The position numbers and the translations under genes were made by a program. The notes beneath the pieces were generated by a model that was not told the DNA's origin, ran no database searches, and worked only from the letters and a program-made list of their open reading frames with translations. From Chrysoporthe austroafricana (taxonomy: Eukaryota; Ascomycota; Sordariomycetes; Diaporthales; Cryphonectriaceae), in the NCBI GenBank assembly GCA_001051155.2, contig JYIP02000006.1, positions 372,001 to 436,000 of the forward strand: DNA of 64,000 bases, written 5' to 3'. The first letter of the stretch is position 1. Each line of letters begins with the position of its first letter. This document shows positions 51,094 through 62,396 of this stretch, in pieces.

Positions 51094-53205
51094 ATGCTAT
51101 ACTTTATATCTTAAGAAAAACCTTTTAAGGTCTGCCGAAAAAGCAGAACTATATAGTACGCTAAGTACGTTTATAAAGTATCGCTTAAGGACCGCCTTTC
51201 CCTAGAAGGATATCAGTAAGCTATATATTTGTATAATAGCGAAAGCCGTTTCTATCGTAATATTTATATAACGAAAAACTATTTAAGCGATTTCCTTTGC
51301 TATTAAGAAGCTTATATAATAGCCTTTTGTCGAGCGCTAATTAATAAAGGTTATACTAATATAATAGACCGAGAAATCGAATATAATATTTACGTCCCTA
51401 ATACCGAGCTAAACAGTAGCGATATTAGTCGGCTGCTAATTATTGAGAAGGCCTAAGAGCTTATTTTATAATACCTTATGCTATCGTAAATCGACTATTC
51501 CAGCCCTATTTACGAAAGATAGGAACTTTATCCAGGCACCTTTACTGGTACGGATGCTATTACGAGTAAGGATATAAATAACGGACTAATAGATAACTTT
51601 ATTAAGGGAGCATTGCTTGAATTCATTCCGAATTCATTTACTGTTCGTAATCCTATCCCTGCCTTATATACCCTATTAATAGCTTATCGCGTCTTATTTC
51701 CTATTATAATTTCGAGAAACGATCGCTTACGAAATAAGCGTAGCCGTTATATTAAAGATAAAGCAAGATAGACGATATTAAGCGATTATAATAACTTTAT
51801 TAAAAAAGAAATAAATACTATATATTATGCAGCTAATATAGCAGAAATCGTTATAATTTACAAATATAATTGTAATACAGCTTTCGCTGCTTAGAAAAAA
51901 ATAGCCAAGAATATTAAGCTAGTTTTGGTTAAGCTTAAAGCTCCCGAGCCCATTACGCTAATTACTAATCTAAGCCTATTTGCTATAATAAAGCGAAACT
52001 TTATAACGCTAGCTAAGCGCTATCGAATTATAAACGATATTATCGACTTAACCGAGGATAACTTACTAAGTATAGCTAGTTTATTGGCTATATTAAGCAA
52101 AGCTTTCCGAGCTAATATTAATAGCACTTTGCCCTTACAGGTTACGCTTCGCGCTATCCCCGTTTCATTTATCAAATATAATTCCAAGTCCAAAGCTATT
52201 AAGGCCGAAATCGCGGTATATTACTATACGCTAGCCTTTTATATATCCAAAAAATATATATGCTATAATTTTATTTGGGAAGGCAATTTCGGCATTAACC
52301 GTCCTTATATTGCTAATGGTTTCGCTATTCATAATAATATTAAATTCGGCATTATCGGAATTTACGATAATCGCATTTAGTATTTCTTCCCTTTTACTAT
52401 AGGAAAATATATATACGAGTTCGTTATTTAGTTTCGCGACCTTGATCTTACTATTTTATTCAACCGGTCGAGCTTATATTTCATTATAAACCAAATCTTC
52501 CGTTTCGAATACGATTTCAAAGCTGTCAAGATCGTCTTTACTAAAGACGATATGGATTACGATTTTAACGCTACTTTTCAGAAATAAGCTAACGAAAACA
52601 AAGACTATTTCAGCGCTGCCTGGTCTTTGCAATACTAAGGTTATATAATAGGCTTCAAATCTTATATCTAAGCGCATAGGCTGGTTAAGACCCTATAACT
52701 TGATATTTATAATTATACTGACTTTTGCGATTATATCGGAAAGGAAGAATTGTTTGTTATATTCTTTCGCAACTTACTAAACCTTAAAGCTATTGCTAAA
52801 GCCCGGGAAGTTATTCTTAATTAGTAAATATTGCTATCATTTATCGATATAATATTATTAGCAGTATATAATGCTGCTTTCTTCCAATAATTTATAGATT
52901 TAGCTACTTATATTAAAGACTGGCTATAATATTGCTATATAACGATTATACGCGGCTATTAGCTTTGCGTATTAATATATCTTATTGTAATTTTACTTTA
53001 TATTTACTATTATTATACTTATTTAATATTCTATTATTTGAAGGCTATACTTTCTACCAATATCTATAAGCAATTTTGGTTTTTGGTTATATTTATGCCA
53101 AATATTTCGGCAGTAAATACGACTAAATACTACCGAAATATACTTGGATATCGGCCAGCCTTATTATATATAAGTACTATATATATTTATCTATTCCAAG
53201 CATAA
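51094..53205 (+). pseudogene. E2 accessory reading frame, unrecognised (704 codons), inner copy
   Basis: Downstream of pol and before the right LTR, one frame can be followed from ATG 51094 to TAA 53203 with about 21 in-frame TAA/TAG and no TGA, the pattern left by RIP on Trp/Gln codons. A 151-codon stretch (51925-52380) is fully open. The predicted product has a basic middle (RNDRLRNKRSRYIKDKAR), many Ile/Tyr/Asn, and a strongly hydrophobic segment near the end (LIVILLYIYYYYTYLIFYYL) followed by about 60 residues ending IYIYLFQA. I recognise no family. It is not part of gag, protease, RT, RNase H or integrase. It could be an envelope-like or captured host gene, but nothing in the sequence proves either. 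Confidence 0.55.
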
Positions 53206-53478
53206 ACCGATTGTAGTAAAGGATTAATTCTAAGCCTTTAGCATGGGCATATTTGTTATTCAAGTTCTTAGCATAAGTACGTTTACTTATTAGGACTCTA
53301 ATACGAGTCGGCTTTATAAAACGATTATTATTTCTTATATAATCTCTTTTATCCAATAGTACTATTATGCTTTTCTTTGCCATATAACCCAAAGTCTTAC
53401 TATATCGTATTATTGCTATCCAAGACGTTTCTGATAGTTAGCTTCTTTTATAGATAAAGGTTATAAAGGGCCGGCAAT

Positions 53479-53686
53479 TAATAGCAAAACTTATAGACGA
53501 AATGAATTCGTAATGGATTCGCTTGGTAAATCTATAGTAAATCCCCTGGTAAATACGCAATAAATTTACTAGGTAAATGCTATACTCTTACCGGGAAGGC
53601 TTATATAATGCCCTAATAAGCTTTAGCGTAATTCACTTTCTTGGGAGAATTATGCTTTATAATATATTTCAGTACGTTTACTATTA
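53479..53686 (+). repeat. E2-inner right LTR (208 bp)
   Basis: Starts TAATAGCAAAACTTATAG and ends CTATTA. It is followed by the CGGAT duplication at 53687-53691. Confidence 0.93.
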
Positions 53687-53691
53687 CGGAT

Positions 53692-56300
53692 GCAAGCTAT
53701 TCGCGATCTGGAATTCCTTAAAATATTCTAGCAATTAGAAAGATTTATTGGATTTATAAGATATTTATGCTATTTAATTCCTAAATATAATTATAAAGTT
53801 AATCTATTTTAGAAAAAGAAAATTAGGACACTGAATAAAGCTTGCTAATCGAACCATTTACCTTTAAATATAGGATAGCGAAACTATATTATGCAAGCTA
53901 CTTTCGATTCAATACCAAACGAAATTAATAATTTTTATAATTTTAAAATAGCTTTGGAAGCTAAAAATGCTTTATTTTATTATATCTTAAATAAACTTCT
54001 TTTTATTTAACTGAATGCATTTAAAGAAATAGAATTCTTAAATATTATTTTCCAATTAGCAAACGATTATATATGGAATAGAATATTGCTAATAGCAAGC
54101 ATAGCTATATAATTAATCTTTTACTTAAGCAAGATAATTAACGAAGCAGAACGAAAATACTGGCTTATAAAGCTAGAAATAGCCTATTTGGTATAGCTAA
54201 TACGAAAATTGCAAACGATAATAAAATCGAACCGAATTAAGCTAATTTATATCTTTACCGATTATATAGCAATAATTAGCATTATTTATTTGTTATTTAT
54301 AAATATAATAGATAAAACTAAAGCAAATATATAGCTAATTCTCGTTTTAGAATATTTAAGCCAATTCGACCTGAAAATATATTATATATCGGGAAAGTCG
54401 AATATTCTTGCAAATGCTATATCAAAATTGCTATTTACCCAGAAACCTATCGATAATAAAGGCATTCTAGATAAGATATAAGAAGACAAACTTATTCAAA
54501 TTCTTAATAAAATATCTATAAATAGCAAAATGAAAAGGCATATTAAGAAAAAATACGAAAAATACCCTTTATAGTCCAGAATAATCGAATAACTGAAAGA
54601 CTTAAATAAAATTACCCAATTACCTTTTATATTAAATTATAATAGCTTATTATTTCTTAAGGATTATTACGGGAAATAACAATTATATATCCCGAATAAA
54701 GTAGTATTGGATTTCATTAAAGAAGCTTATAATAGAAAATACTATTTCGGCATAAATTGCATATAATACGATTTAACGGATCGATTCGTTATTAGATATT
54801 GCTATGCTAAAATATGCAATTATATATCGATATATCGAGCTTATAACGAAAATAAAAACGATTTATAGCAATTCTTAAAAGAAATATAGCTTATATTATT
54901 TCTATTAATCCTATTCTATATTATTATTATAGATTTTATTATAAGATTACCGATAGTATTATTTATAAATATTATATAGGCTTTAGCTAAAATGCTATTC
55001 TTAAATGCATTTCTTATAATTACGAATAAGTATTCCAAAATTACGATTATTATACTAAATAATGCAATATATATTATAGCAGACTAGGCAACCCTTATCT
55101 TATAAATACTTTATATTATTAGCTAAAGAATACCCAAAAGGATTATTTCAGATAGAGATTCGAAATTCCTATCGGAATTCTGGAAATATTTATAAGAGGC
55201 TATCGGAACGAAACTTGCTTATTTTACTGCTTTGCATTCGCAAACGGATAAGCAATCTGAAATAAAAAACCGAATAATTAAAATAGCAATTCGGCATTTC
55301 ATAATCGCTTACCCTAATACAAAATAAACCGAAATAATACCGGCATTATAATTCAATCTGAATAATGCATATAATCGAGCTATAAAATATTCAGCTAGCT
55401 AAATGCTATTCGGATTTAACCTATTATCGGGCTAATAGATAAAGGATATAATATTTTTAGCAAAAGAAATCTTTTAGGAAAAAGCTTAATTTTTTATTAC
55501 TAAAACGTAAATAATAGCCAAATTGCAATATAATAAGCATTATTACTAAATAGTTTTCGAATTAAATAATTGAATATATATTCGCTTGAATTACGAGTAT
55601 TTATTGCTAAGTAATTTATTTCTGAAATTTTTATAATAGAGAATAAAATTTTTCCAGATTATTCGAAAAATAAGGAATTTAGCGTATAAATTGAAATTGG
55701 CTCCTTATATAAATATCTATTCAATAATCTCGGTAATATAATTAATACTTGCAAACTTTCTTAAAATAAACCCTTATAAATATAACCCTATATATTAAAA
55801 CTTAATAAATATACTAGAAAATCCGGATATCGAAAAGTACTTAAAAGATTATTAATATTATAAGCTAGAAAAGATAATTAGCTGCTATAAGCGAAAATAT
55901 AAATATAATTCGCGCAGAATTAAATATTTAATAAAATGGATAAATTATTCTAGCTATTATAATATATGGATGCTCTGTAATGCCCTGAATGCAAACAAAA
56001 TAATATATAATTTCGAACGGAAATGCGAAACTATAACCGAACTGTAAGAAAGAGCAAAGCGAGGGCGGTTATTAGCAAAGGAAATCCCTAAACCAGGAAA
56101 TATTATCGTAATTGCCTTACGAAAACAAAACAAGTTAAAATGCGATTTATAAATAGAAAATATACTGGAATAAGCTAATTTACTTATTCCAAGAAATCGA
56201 AAGAACTTATAACGCAATAGGCGCGTATTGAAATAAAGGCAATTGCTAAGTAAGGCAAGTAAATTTCTGGCAAATGCAAAAAGCTATTATTTCGTAAATT
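53692..56300 (+). pseudogene. E2-outer pol 3' part (RT end, RNase H, integrase, chromodomain)
   Basis: This continues the frame broken at 43056 and mirrors 48151-50766 at an offset of about 5541 bp. FIGFIRYLCYLIPKYNYK-type RT end, RNase H, the integrase aspartates (DRDSKFLSEFWKYL near 55155) and the chromodomain (about 55860-56020) are present but more eroded, with many TAA/TAG codons. Confidence 0.8.
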
Positions 56301-56634
56301 GCTAGTAAATTCATTTTATTTTCCTTTTCTTACTAACGCGCTTACAATTACTATCCTTATTTATTTATTATAGCTAGCTATATTGCTCTATTATTATTAC
56401 TTTTTATTATACTTTTGAATATTATTTTTGGGTATTAAGCTAGTATTATTATTAATTTCATTTTATTTTGCTAAGCTTTTATAAACCCGTAAGGATTATA
56501 TTAATAAGATTATTAATATTACTAAAACTAAAATGCATTATGCAATTATTAAATCGTATCTTTCCGTAAATGCCTTGCTATAAGATTAAAACTGATAAGA
56601 AATAGTATATTTAGCTATGCTTAATTTTTACGCA

Positions 56635-58746
56635 ATATTATATTTTATATCCTAAGAAGAACTTTCTAAAGTTTGCCGAAAAAGCAGGACTATATAATAC
56701 GCTAAATATATCTATAAAGCATCGCTTAAAGACCGCTTTTCCTTAAAAGGATATCGGTAAGCTATATATTTATATAATAACGAAAGCCGTTTTTACTATA
56801 ATACTTATATAACGAAAAACTACTTAAGCGATTTTTTTTGTTACTAAGAAGCTTATATAATAGCCTTTTGTCAAGCGCTAATTAATAAAAGTTATACTGA
56901 TATAATAAACCGAAAAGTCGAATATAATATTTATATTCCTAATACCGAATTAAGTAGCAGCAATATTGATTAGCTATTAATTATTAAAAAAGCTTAAAAG
57001 CTTATTTTATAATATTCTATGCTATTATAGATTGACTATTCTAGCCTTATTTACGAAAGATAAAAGCTTTATTCAAATATTCTTATTAGCGCGGATATTA
57101 TTACGAACGAAAATACAAATAACGGATTAACGGATAACTTTACTAAAAGAATATTGCTTGAATTTATCCCGAATTCATTTATTATTCGTAATCCTATCCC
57201 TGCCTTATATACCTTATTAATAGCTTATCGCATCTTATTTCCTATTATAATATCGAGAGATAATCGCTTATGAGATAAGTATAGCCGTTATATTAAAGAT
57301 AAAGCTGGATAGATAATATTAAGCAATTGCGGCAACCTTATTAAAAGGAAAGTAAATGCTATACGCTATACAGCTAATATAGCAGAAATCGTTATAGTTT
57401 ACGAATATAATCGTAATATAGCTTTCGTTATTTAGAAGAAAATAGCCAAAAATATCAAGCTAGTTTTAGCTAAGCTTAAAGCCTTTAAGCTTATTATACC
57501 GGTTGCTAATTTAAGCCTATTTGCTATAATAGAACGAAACTTTATAATGCTAGCCAAATGCTATTGAGTTATAAATAATACTATCAACTTAACCGAAAAT
57601 AATTTACCGAATATAGCTAATCTATTAGCTATACTAAGCAAGGTTCCTTAAATTAGTATTAATAATACTCTGCCTTTACGGGTTACGTTTCGCGCTATCC
57701 CTGCTTTATCTATTAAATATAATCCCAAGTCTAAAGCTATTAAGGCCGAAATTGCAATATACTACCGTACGCTAGCCCTTTATATATCTAAAGAATATAT
57801 ATGCTATAATTTTACTTGGAAAGGCAATTTCAGTACTAATTATCTTTATATTATTAATAGTTTCGCTATTTATAATAATATTAAATTCGGTATTATCGGA
57901 ATCTATAATAGTCGTATTTAATACTTTTTCCTTTTTACTATAAGAGAATATATATACGAGTTTATTACTTAACTTTGCAATTTCAATCCTATTATCTTAT
58001 TTAACTAATCGGGCTTATATTTTATTATAAACCAAATCTTCCGTTTCGAATACGATTTCAAAGCTATTAAGATCGTCTTTACTAAAGACGATATAAATTA
58101 TAATTTTAATACTATTTTTCAGAAATAGACTAACGAAAATAAAGATTATTTTAGCGCTGCCCGGTCCTTGTAATGCCAAAATCGCATAATAAGCCTTAAA
58201 TCCTATATTTAAGCGCATAAGCTAATTAAGATTTTGCAGCTTAATATCTATAATTATACTAACTTTTGCAATTATATCGGAAAGGAAGAACTATTTGCTA
58301 TATTCTTTCGCAATCTATTAAACTTTGAAATTATTGCTAAAGCCCGGGAAATTATTTCTAATTAATAAATATAGCTATCATTTATCGATATAATATTATT
58401 AGTAATATATAGTATTGCTTTTTTCTAATAATTTATAGATTTAGTTATTTATATTAAAAATTAATTACGATATCGCTATATAACGACTATATGCGGCTAT
58501 CGGCTTTATATGCCGATATATTCTATTATAATTTCATTTTATATTTATTATTATTATACTTATTTAATACTTTATTATTTAAAAACTATACTTTTTATTA
58601 ATATTTATAAGCAATTTTGGTTTTTAATTATATTTATACCAAATATTTCAGCAGTAAATATAATTAAATACTACCGAAATATATTTGGATATCGGCTAGC
58701 CTTATTATATATAAATACTATATATATCTATTTATTTCAAGCATAA
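56635..58746 (+). pseudogene. E2 accessory reading frame, outer copy
   Basis: The same 704-codon frame as 51094-53205, shifted by exactly 5541 bp (a multiple of three) and the same length. The last 78 codons are open (58510-58746), including the hydrophobic segment and the shared ending IYIYLFQA. The opening Met codon is not preserved (56635 reads ATA-like through a G-to-A change). Equal length between two independently mutated copies supports it as a normal part of the E2 family. Confidence 0.55.
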
Positions 58747-59047
58747 ACCGATTATAATGGAAAATCAATTCTAAGCTTTTAGTATAAGCAAGTTTTCTTT
58801 TAATCCCCGGTATAAGCATATTTGTTATTCAAATCCCTAGCATAAGCATATTTACCTATTAGGACTCTAGCACGAATCGGCTTTATGAAACGATTATTAT
58901 TTCCTATATAATTTCCTTTGTCTAATAATATTATCGTGCTTTTCTTTGCCGTATAACTTAGAGTCTTACTATATCGTACTACTGCTACTCAAGACGTTTC
59001 TGATAGTTAGCTTCCTTTATAAATAAAGGTTATAAGGGGCTAGCAAT

Positions 59048-59254
59048 TAATAGCAAAACCTATAGATGAAGTAAATTCGTAATAGATTCGCTTAATGAAT
59101 TTATAATAAATCCCCTAGTAAATACGCAATGAATTTACTAAGTGGATGCTATACTCTTACTAGGGGGCTTATATAATGCCCTGATAGGCTTTAGCGTAAT
59201 TTACTTTCTTGGAAGAATTATGCTTTATAATATATTTCAGTACGTTTACTATTA
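59048..59254 (+). repeat. E2-outer right LTR (207 bp)
   Basis: Starts TAATAGCAAAACC, ends CTATTA, followed by the TTTTC target copy at 59255-59259. Confidence 0.92.
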
Positions 59255-61394
59255 TTTTCGAAAATCGTTAAGCTATTTACGGAAGCTTAACTTAAAAGAA
59301 ATTGGAAATTAATAAACGAAATGAAATTGGCTATTTAGCAATTAAAAAAAGCTTTTATTACCGTATTAATCTTTCGCTATTATAATCCAAATACTTTTAT
59401 TTCAATAGAAACGGACGTTTCGGATTATATATTGAGTATAATATTCTTGCAAAAAGCGGAAAATAGCAAATTATACCCAATCGCATTTTACTTAAAAAAA
59501 ATATTTCTTACGGAAATTAATTACGAAATCCATAATAAAAAACTTTTCGCTATTGTAAATTGCTTCTCTAAATAGAAATATTATTTCGAAAGCGCTAAGT
59601 ATAAAATCGAAATCTATTCAGATTATTAAAACTTAGCTTATTTTATAATAGCTAGAATATTAAATAAGCATTAAGCTAAATAAGCTTAATAGCTAGCAAG
59701 CTATTAGTTTATTATTAATTACAAATTAAGCCGATAAAACGAAAAAGCCGATACTCTATCTAAATTGCTTGAATATCGCCCCGAAAAAAAAAGGATAAAT
59801 ATTAGCTAATTATAATAGTATTAAAAAAGGAATATTTTATTCCTATCTTATAACCCGGACTTTCGTTTTTCTTAAATGCAGCCAGGCTTAATAGCCTTCC
59901 TATTATTCATTAAATTCTTTCTTTCGTATAGCAAGTTAAGGATACCGCAATTCAAGACTTAGCCTATTAAACAAGCCTGATAATAACAAAAATGAATAGA
60001 GATCTCTCGATCGAAAATAGCTTACTTTACAGAAAAAACCGATTTTGAGTCCTTGAATCTTTAAGACAGGATATTATAAAATCAGAATACGATACGAAAG
60101 TCGCAAGGCATATAAATATGGATAAGATAATAGAACTGATTATTAGAAACTTCTAATAGCCCCGTTTCGAAAATTCAGTTCGGGGCTATATCCGAAACTA
60201 TTTGAGCTATTAACGGAACAAGAACTTACGATATATTCCTTTCGGCCGCTTCTAGCCTATAGAATTCCATTATAAGCCCTAGCAATCCATTTCAATAAAC
60301 TTTATTATAAAGCTTCCCTTTTCGGACGGATGCAATTCTATATAAGTAATCGTAAATATATTTACCAAAATAAGTCATTTTATACTATTACAAATGGGAA
60401 AAAAGAAAACGGATAATTTGATCCGTATTTTCGCCCGAAAATACTGGCAATTCTATAATATTCCCTTAAATATCGTTTCAAACCGAAATTCCCGTTTTAT
60501 AACCAAATTATAAACAGACTTTCTAAAATTAATTAGTATTAAAAGCCGTATAAATACCGCATTCTACCCTTAGACGGACAAGCAAATAGAGAAGCTAAAT
60601 TAAACCCTTAAGGCTTATATATATTCTTTTATCAATTACAAGATATTTAACTAGAAAGAATTATTATTTATAGCTAAATTTGCTTATAATAATTCCTTAT
60701 CGACCAGTATTAATCTTACTCTTTTTTACGCTAACTATAATTATTACTTAGCTAGCTATAATCTTCTTATTCAAGTATAGCCTTGCATTTTCAACTTTGC
60801 TAGTAAACTATACGCTTATTGGATAATAACGGTTTATACCGAAACCAAAGCTTATTTCGAACTCGCTCGATAAAAGATAAAATATTAAACCGATTAGTAA
60901 CGCTCTAACGCCCCGATATATATCGAAAGATAACTTATTATATTTAATGCCAAATACGTATATATTTATCGGCCGATTAAGAAATTCGATTACAAAATGC
61001 TAGACCCTTTTAAAGTTTCCAAAATTATTTCCTTTATAACTATTAGGCTAGCCCTGCCTAAAGGATAAAAGATTTACGATTCGTTCTATATATCCCTTAT
61101 AAAGCCCTATCGCGCTAGCATTCAAGCACGGCTTGACCCTAACCAGGTCCTATAGAAAGTACCCTTTATAGAAGGAGAATACCTGGCCGATAAGATTATA
61201 GATTCTATAGAAATAAGAGGCAAGGTCCGCTACCTAATTAAGTGGGAAGGCTGGCTACGAAAGAAGGACTGGACGTAAGAACCTTACGATTATCTTCTAG
61301 GGGAAAGAGCGAAAGAGCTAGCCCGGGCCTACTATTTTCGATATCCCGATAAGCCTTACGATCTTAAGGCCTTGAAGTCTCGAGCCGAGCCTTA
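59255..61394 (+). pseudogene. E1 pol 3' part: RNase H, integrase, chromodomain
   Basis: This resumes the E1 RT frame with KIVKLFTEA. RNase H is marked by SIETDVSDYILSIIFLQ (59402 onward) and KADTLSKLLEY near 59737. Integrase follows, with IVNIFTKISHFIL and an eroded second aspartate block (VSNRNSRF), plus FAYNNS. The C-terminal chromodomain (about 61195-61320) reads KIIDSIEIRGKVRYLIKWEGW then KKDWT, with one Trp codon turned to a stop, and the frame ends near 61392 just before the polypurine tract. The 3' end is less eroded than the middle. Confidence 0.82.
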
Positions 61395-61410
61395 GGAAAG
61401 GGGGAGATGG
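61395..61410 (+). other. E1 polypurine tract
   Basis: GGAAAGGGGGAGATGG directly abuts the right LTR, the position and composition expected for the plus-strand primer. Confidence 0.8.
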
Positions 61411-61706
61411 TATTATACGGATACCCAAGGGTGCTATAAGGAAGAAAAGGCATTAAGGCATTGCGAGTTACGCGCCGTTGGGCATGAAAACCCGCCTAAC
61501 GGCAGGGAAAAGGATACCCAACTGCATGAAGAAGGAGGCTGTGCAATAGATGCCTGAGGCAGATATCGGAACCAAGGTCTATAAGTACGGCAGGAACGAG
61601 CCCGTCGGATCTGGGATGGACCTGGTTCTTCAGTACTCCTTAGGTTACCTTGACAGTTATCGTTGAATTGAGACCCCTCCAAGCCCAGAACTCTGCCCTT
61701 GTAACA
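61411..61706 (+). repeat. E1 right LTR (296 bp)
   Basis: Starts TATTATACGG (the G of the terminal TG changed to A) and ends TTGTAACA. Same length as the left LTR. Mostly GC-typical, so it carries fewer RIP changes than the left LTR. Confidence 0.93.
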
Positions 61707-61806
61707 GGATGGAAGCATGTCGATAACCTTGTGTCCTGCTAAACACAAGCACGTTGAACGTCGATTCTGAAGAGAAAGTCGTGACACTGGATCTTTCCGG
61801 TGCCAT
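61707..61806 (-). pseudogene. ThuA-like gene, N-terminal exon part (split by E1)
   Basis: From ATG 61806 the minus strand reads MAPERSSVTTFSSEST then FNVLVFSRTQGYRHAS, the typical first strand and GYRH motif of ThuA proteins, and is cut after 33 codons plus one base by the E1 insertion. The continuation PAGIAALEELA is at 34482 and below. Frame and phase match once one copy of GGATG is removed. An earlier Met at 61830 (MLQQSHGR) is an alternative start. The 61707-61711 bases are the right target duplication. Confidence 0.88.
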
Positions 61807-62396
61807 TCGGCCATGACTTTGCTGGAGCATCTCTTCGTCCCCTCGAAGCGCGCCGTTCACTGTGTTCCAAGAGGCTGCAGTGCGTTAGAAAAAGACCCTA
61901 GAACACGGCGCCCGTTTCGTAACGAAAGATCGATTCTCGTGAATTATTTCGAAAGTGCTGGTTGCCTTGGCTATGAAAATGAGCCTCACCTCTAGTTGGA
62001 CAAGATGTCTCTGTTAGACGTATACAAAATGGCGCGGAATCACGTCTTATGAATAGCTCAATTTACCGATAGAGGTCGGAATCGCCACTTGCCGCCGAGA
62101 AGCCATGGTATATAAAACGTCATCAACTGGGCGGCTAGCGCCAACTGTGGGTCCACTGGGTCTATGAACACTTCTGGAGATTGTCGTCGATCCCGTATGT
62201 TGGCTCTCGATGTCTGACCTTCGAGGGAGCTGACCACTGCACAAATCTGTGTGTTCTGTGACCGTACCGGATGATCACACTCGGGTGGACAGGTTCCAGT
62301 AATTCACAATAACCGGCACGAGAAGACATCCGAATTGGGTAACTATTCTAAAACCTGCAAAAGAGATGGGAATATGAGAAGAGCTCCGAAGTCCTC
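61807..62396. other. Intergenic, ThuA promoter side and hydrolase 3' flank
   Basis: Normal GC composition resumes here. No gene found. Confidence 0.5.

Larger units (their letters stand above)
43057..53686 (+). mobile_element. E2-inner: complete E2 copy inserted in its sibling
   Basis: 10,630 bp between LTRs 43057-43264 and 53479-53686, flanked by the 5-bp duplication CGGAT. It is the most complete copy in the window and shows the full E2 order: leader repeats, gag-protease, RT, RNase H, integrase, chromodomain, unknown 704-codon frame. It is in the same orientation as its host copy and interrupts that copy's RT. Nonsense codons are nearly all TAA/TAG. Confidence 0.93.
37964..59254 (+). mobile_element. 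E2-outer: large Ty3/gypsy chromovirus copy, itself interrupted by E2-inner
   Basis: LTRs at 37964-38170 and 59048-59254 bound a copy of about 10.65 kb once the inner insertion (43057-53691, element plus one target copy) is removed. The halves 37964-43056 and 53692-59254 match the inner copy 43057-48150 and 48151-53686 almost base for base in spacing (offsets about 5094 and 5541). It sits in E1 between RT and RNase H. The order is LTR, repeat-rich leader, gag-protease, RT, RNase H, integrase, chromodomain, unknown frame, LTR. Heavily AT-shifted. Confidence 0.92.
34488..61706 (+). mobile_element. E1: Ty3/gypsy chromovirus, RIP-degraded, containing two nested E2 copies
   Basis: Bounded by two 296-bp direct LTRs (34488-34783, 61411-61706) and a perfect 5-bp duplication GGATG. 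Without the nested insertion and one target copy the element is about 5.9 kb. Order on the plus strand: LTR, gag-like frame, short RT part, E2 insertion, RNase H, integrase, chromodomain, polypurine tract GGAAAGGGGGAGATGG (61395-61410), LTR. Reverse transcriptase before integrase plus a terminal chromodomain places it in the Ty3/gypsy chromoviruses. All frames are interrupted by TAA/TAG at Trp/Gln-type positions, consistent with RIP, so it is not autonomous now. Confidence 0.93.

Noticed and set aside
51094..53205. Calling the E2 extra frame an envelope protein
   Set aside because: One C-terminal hydrophobic segment alone is not diagnostic; no signal peptide, cleavage site or fusion peptide could be made out.
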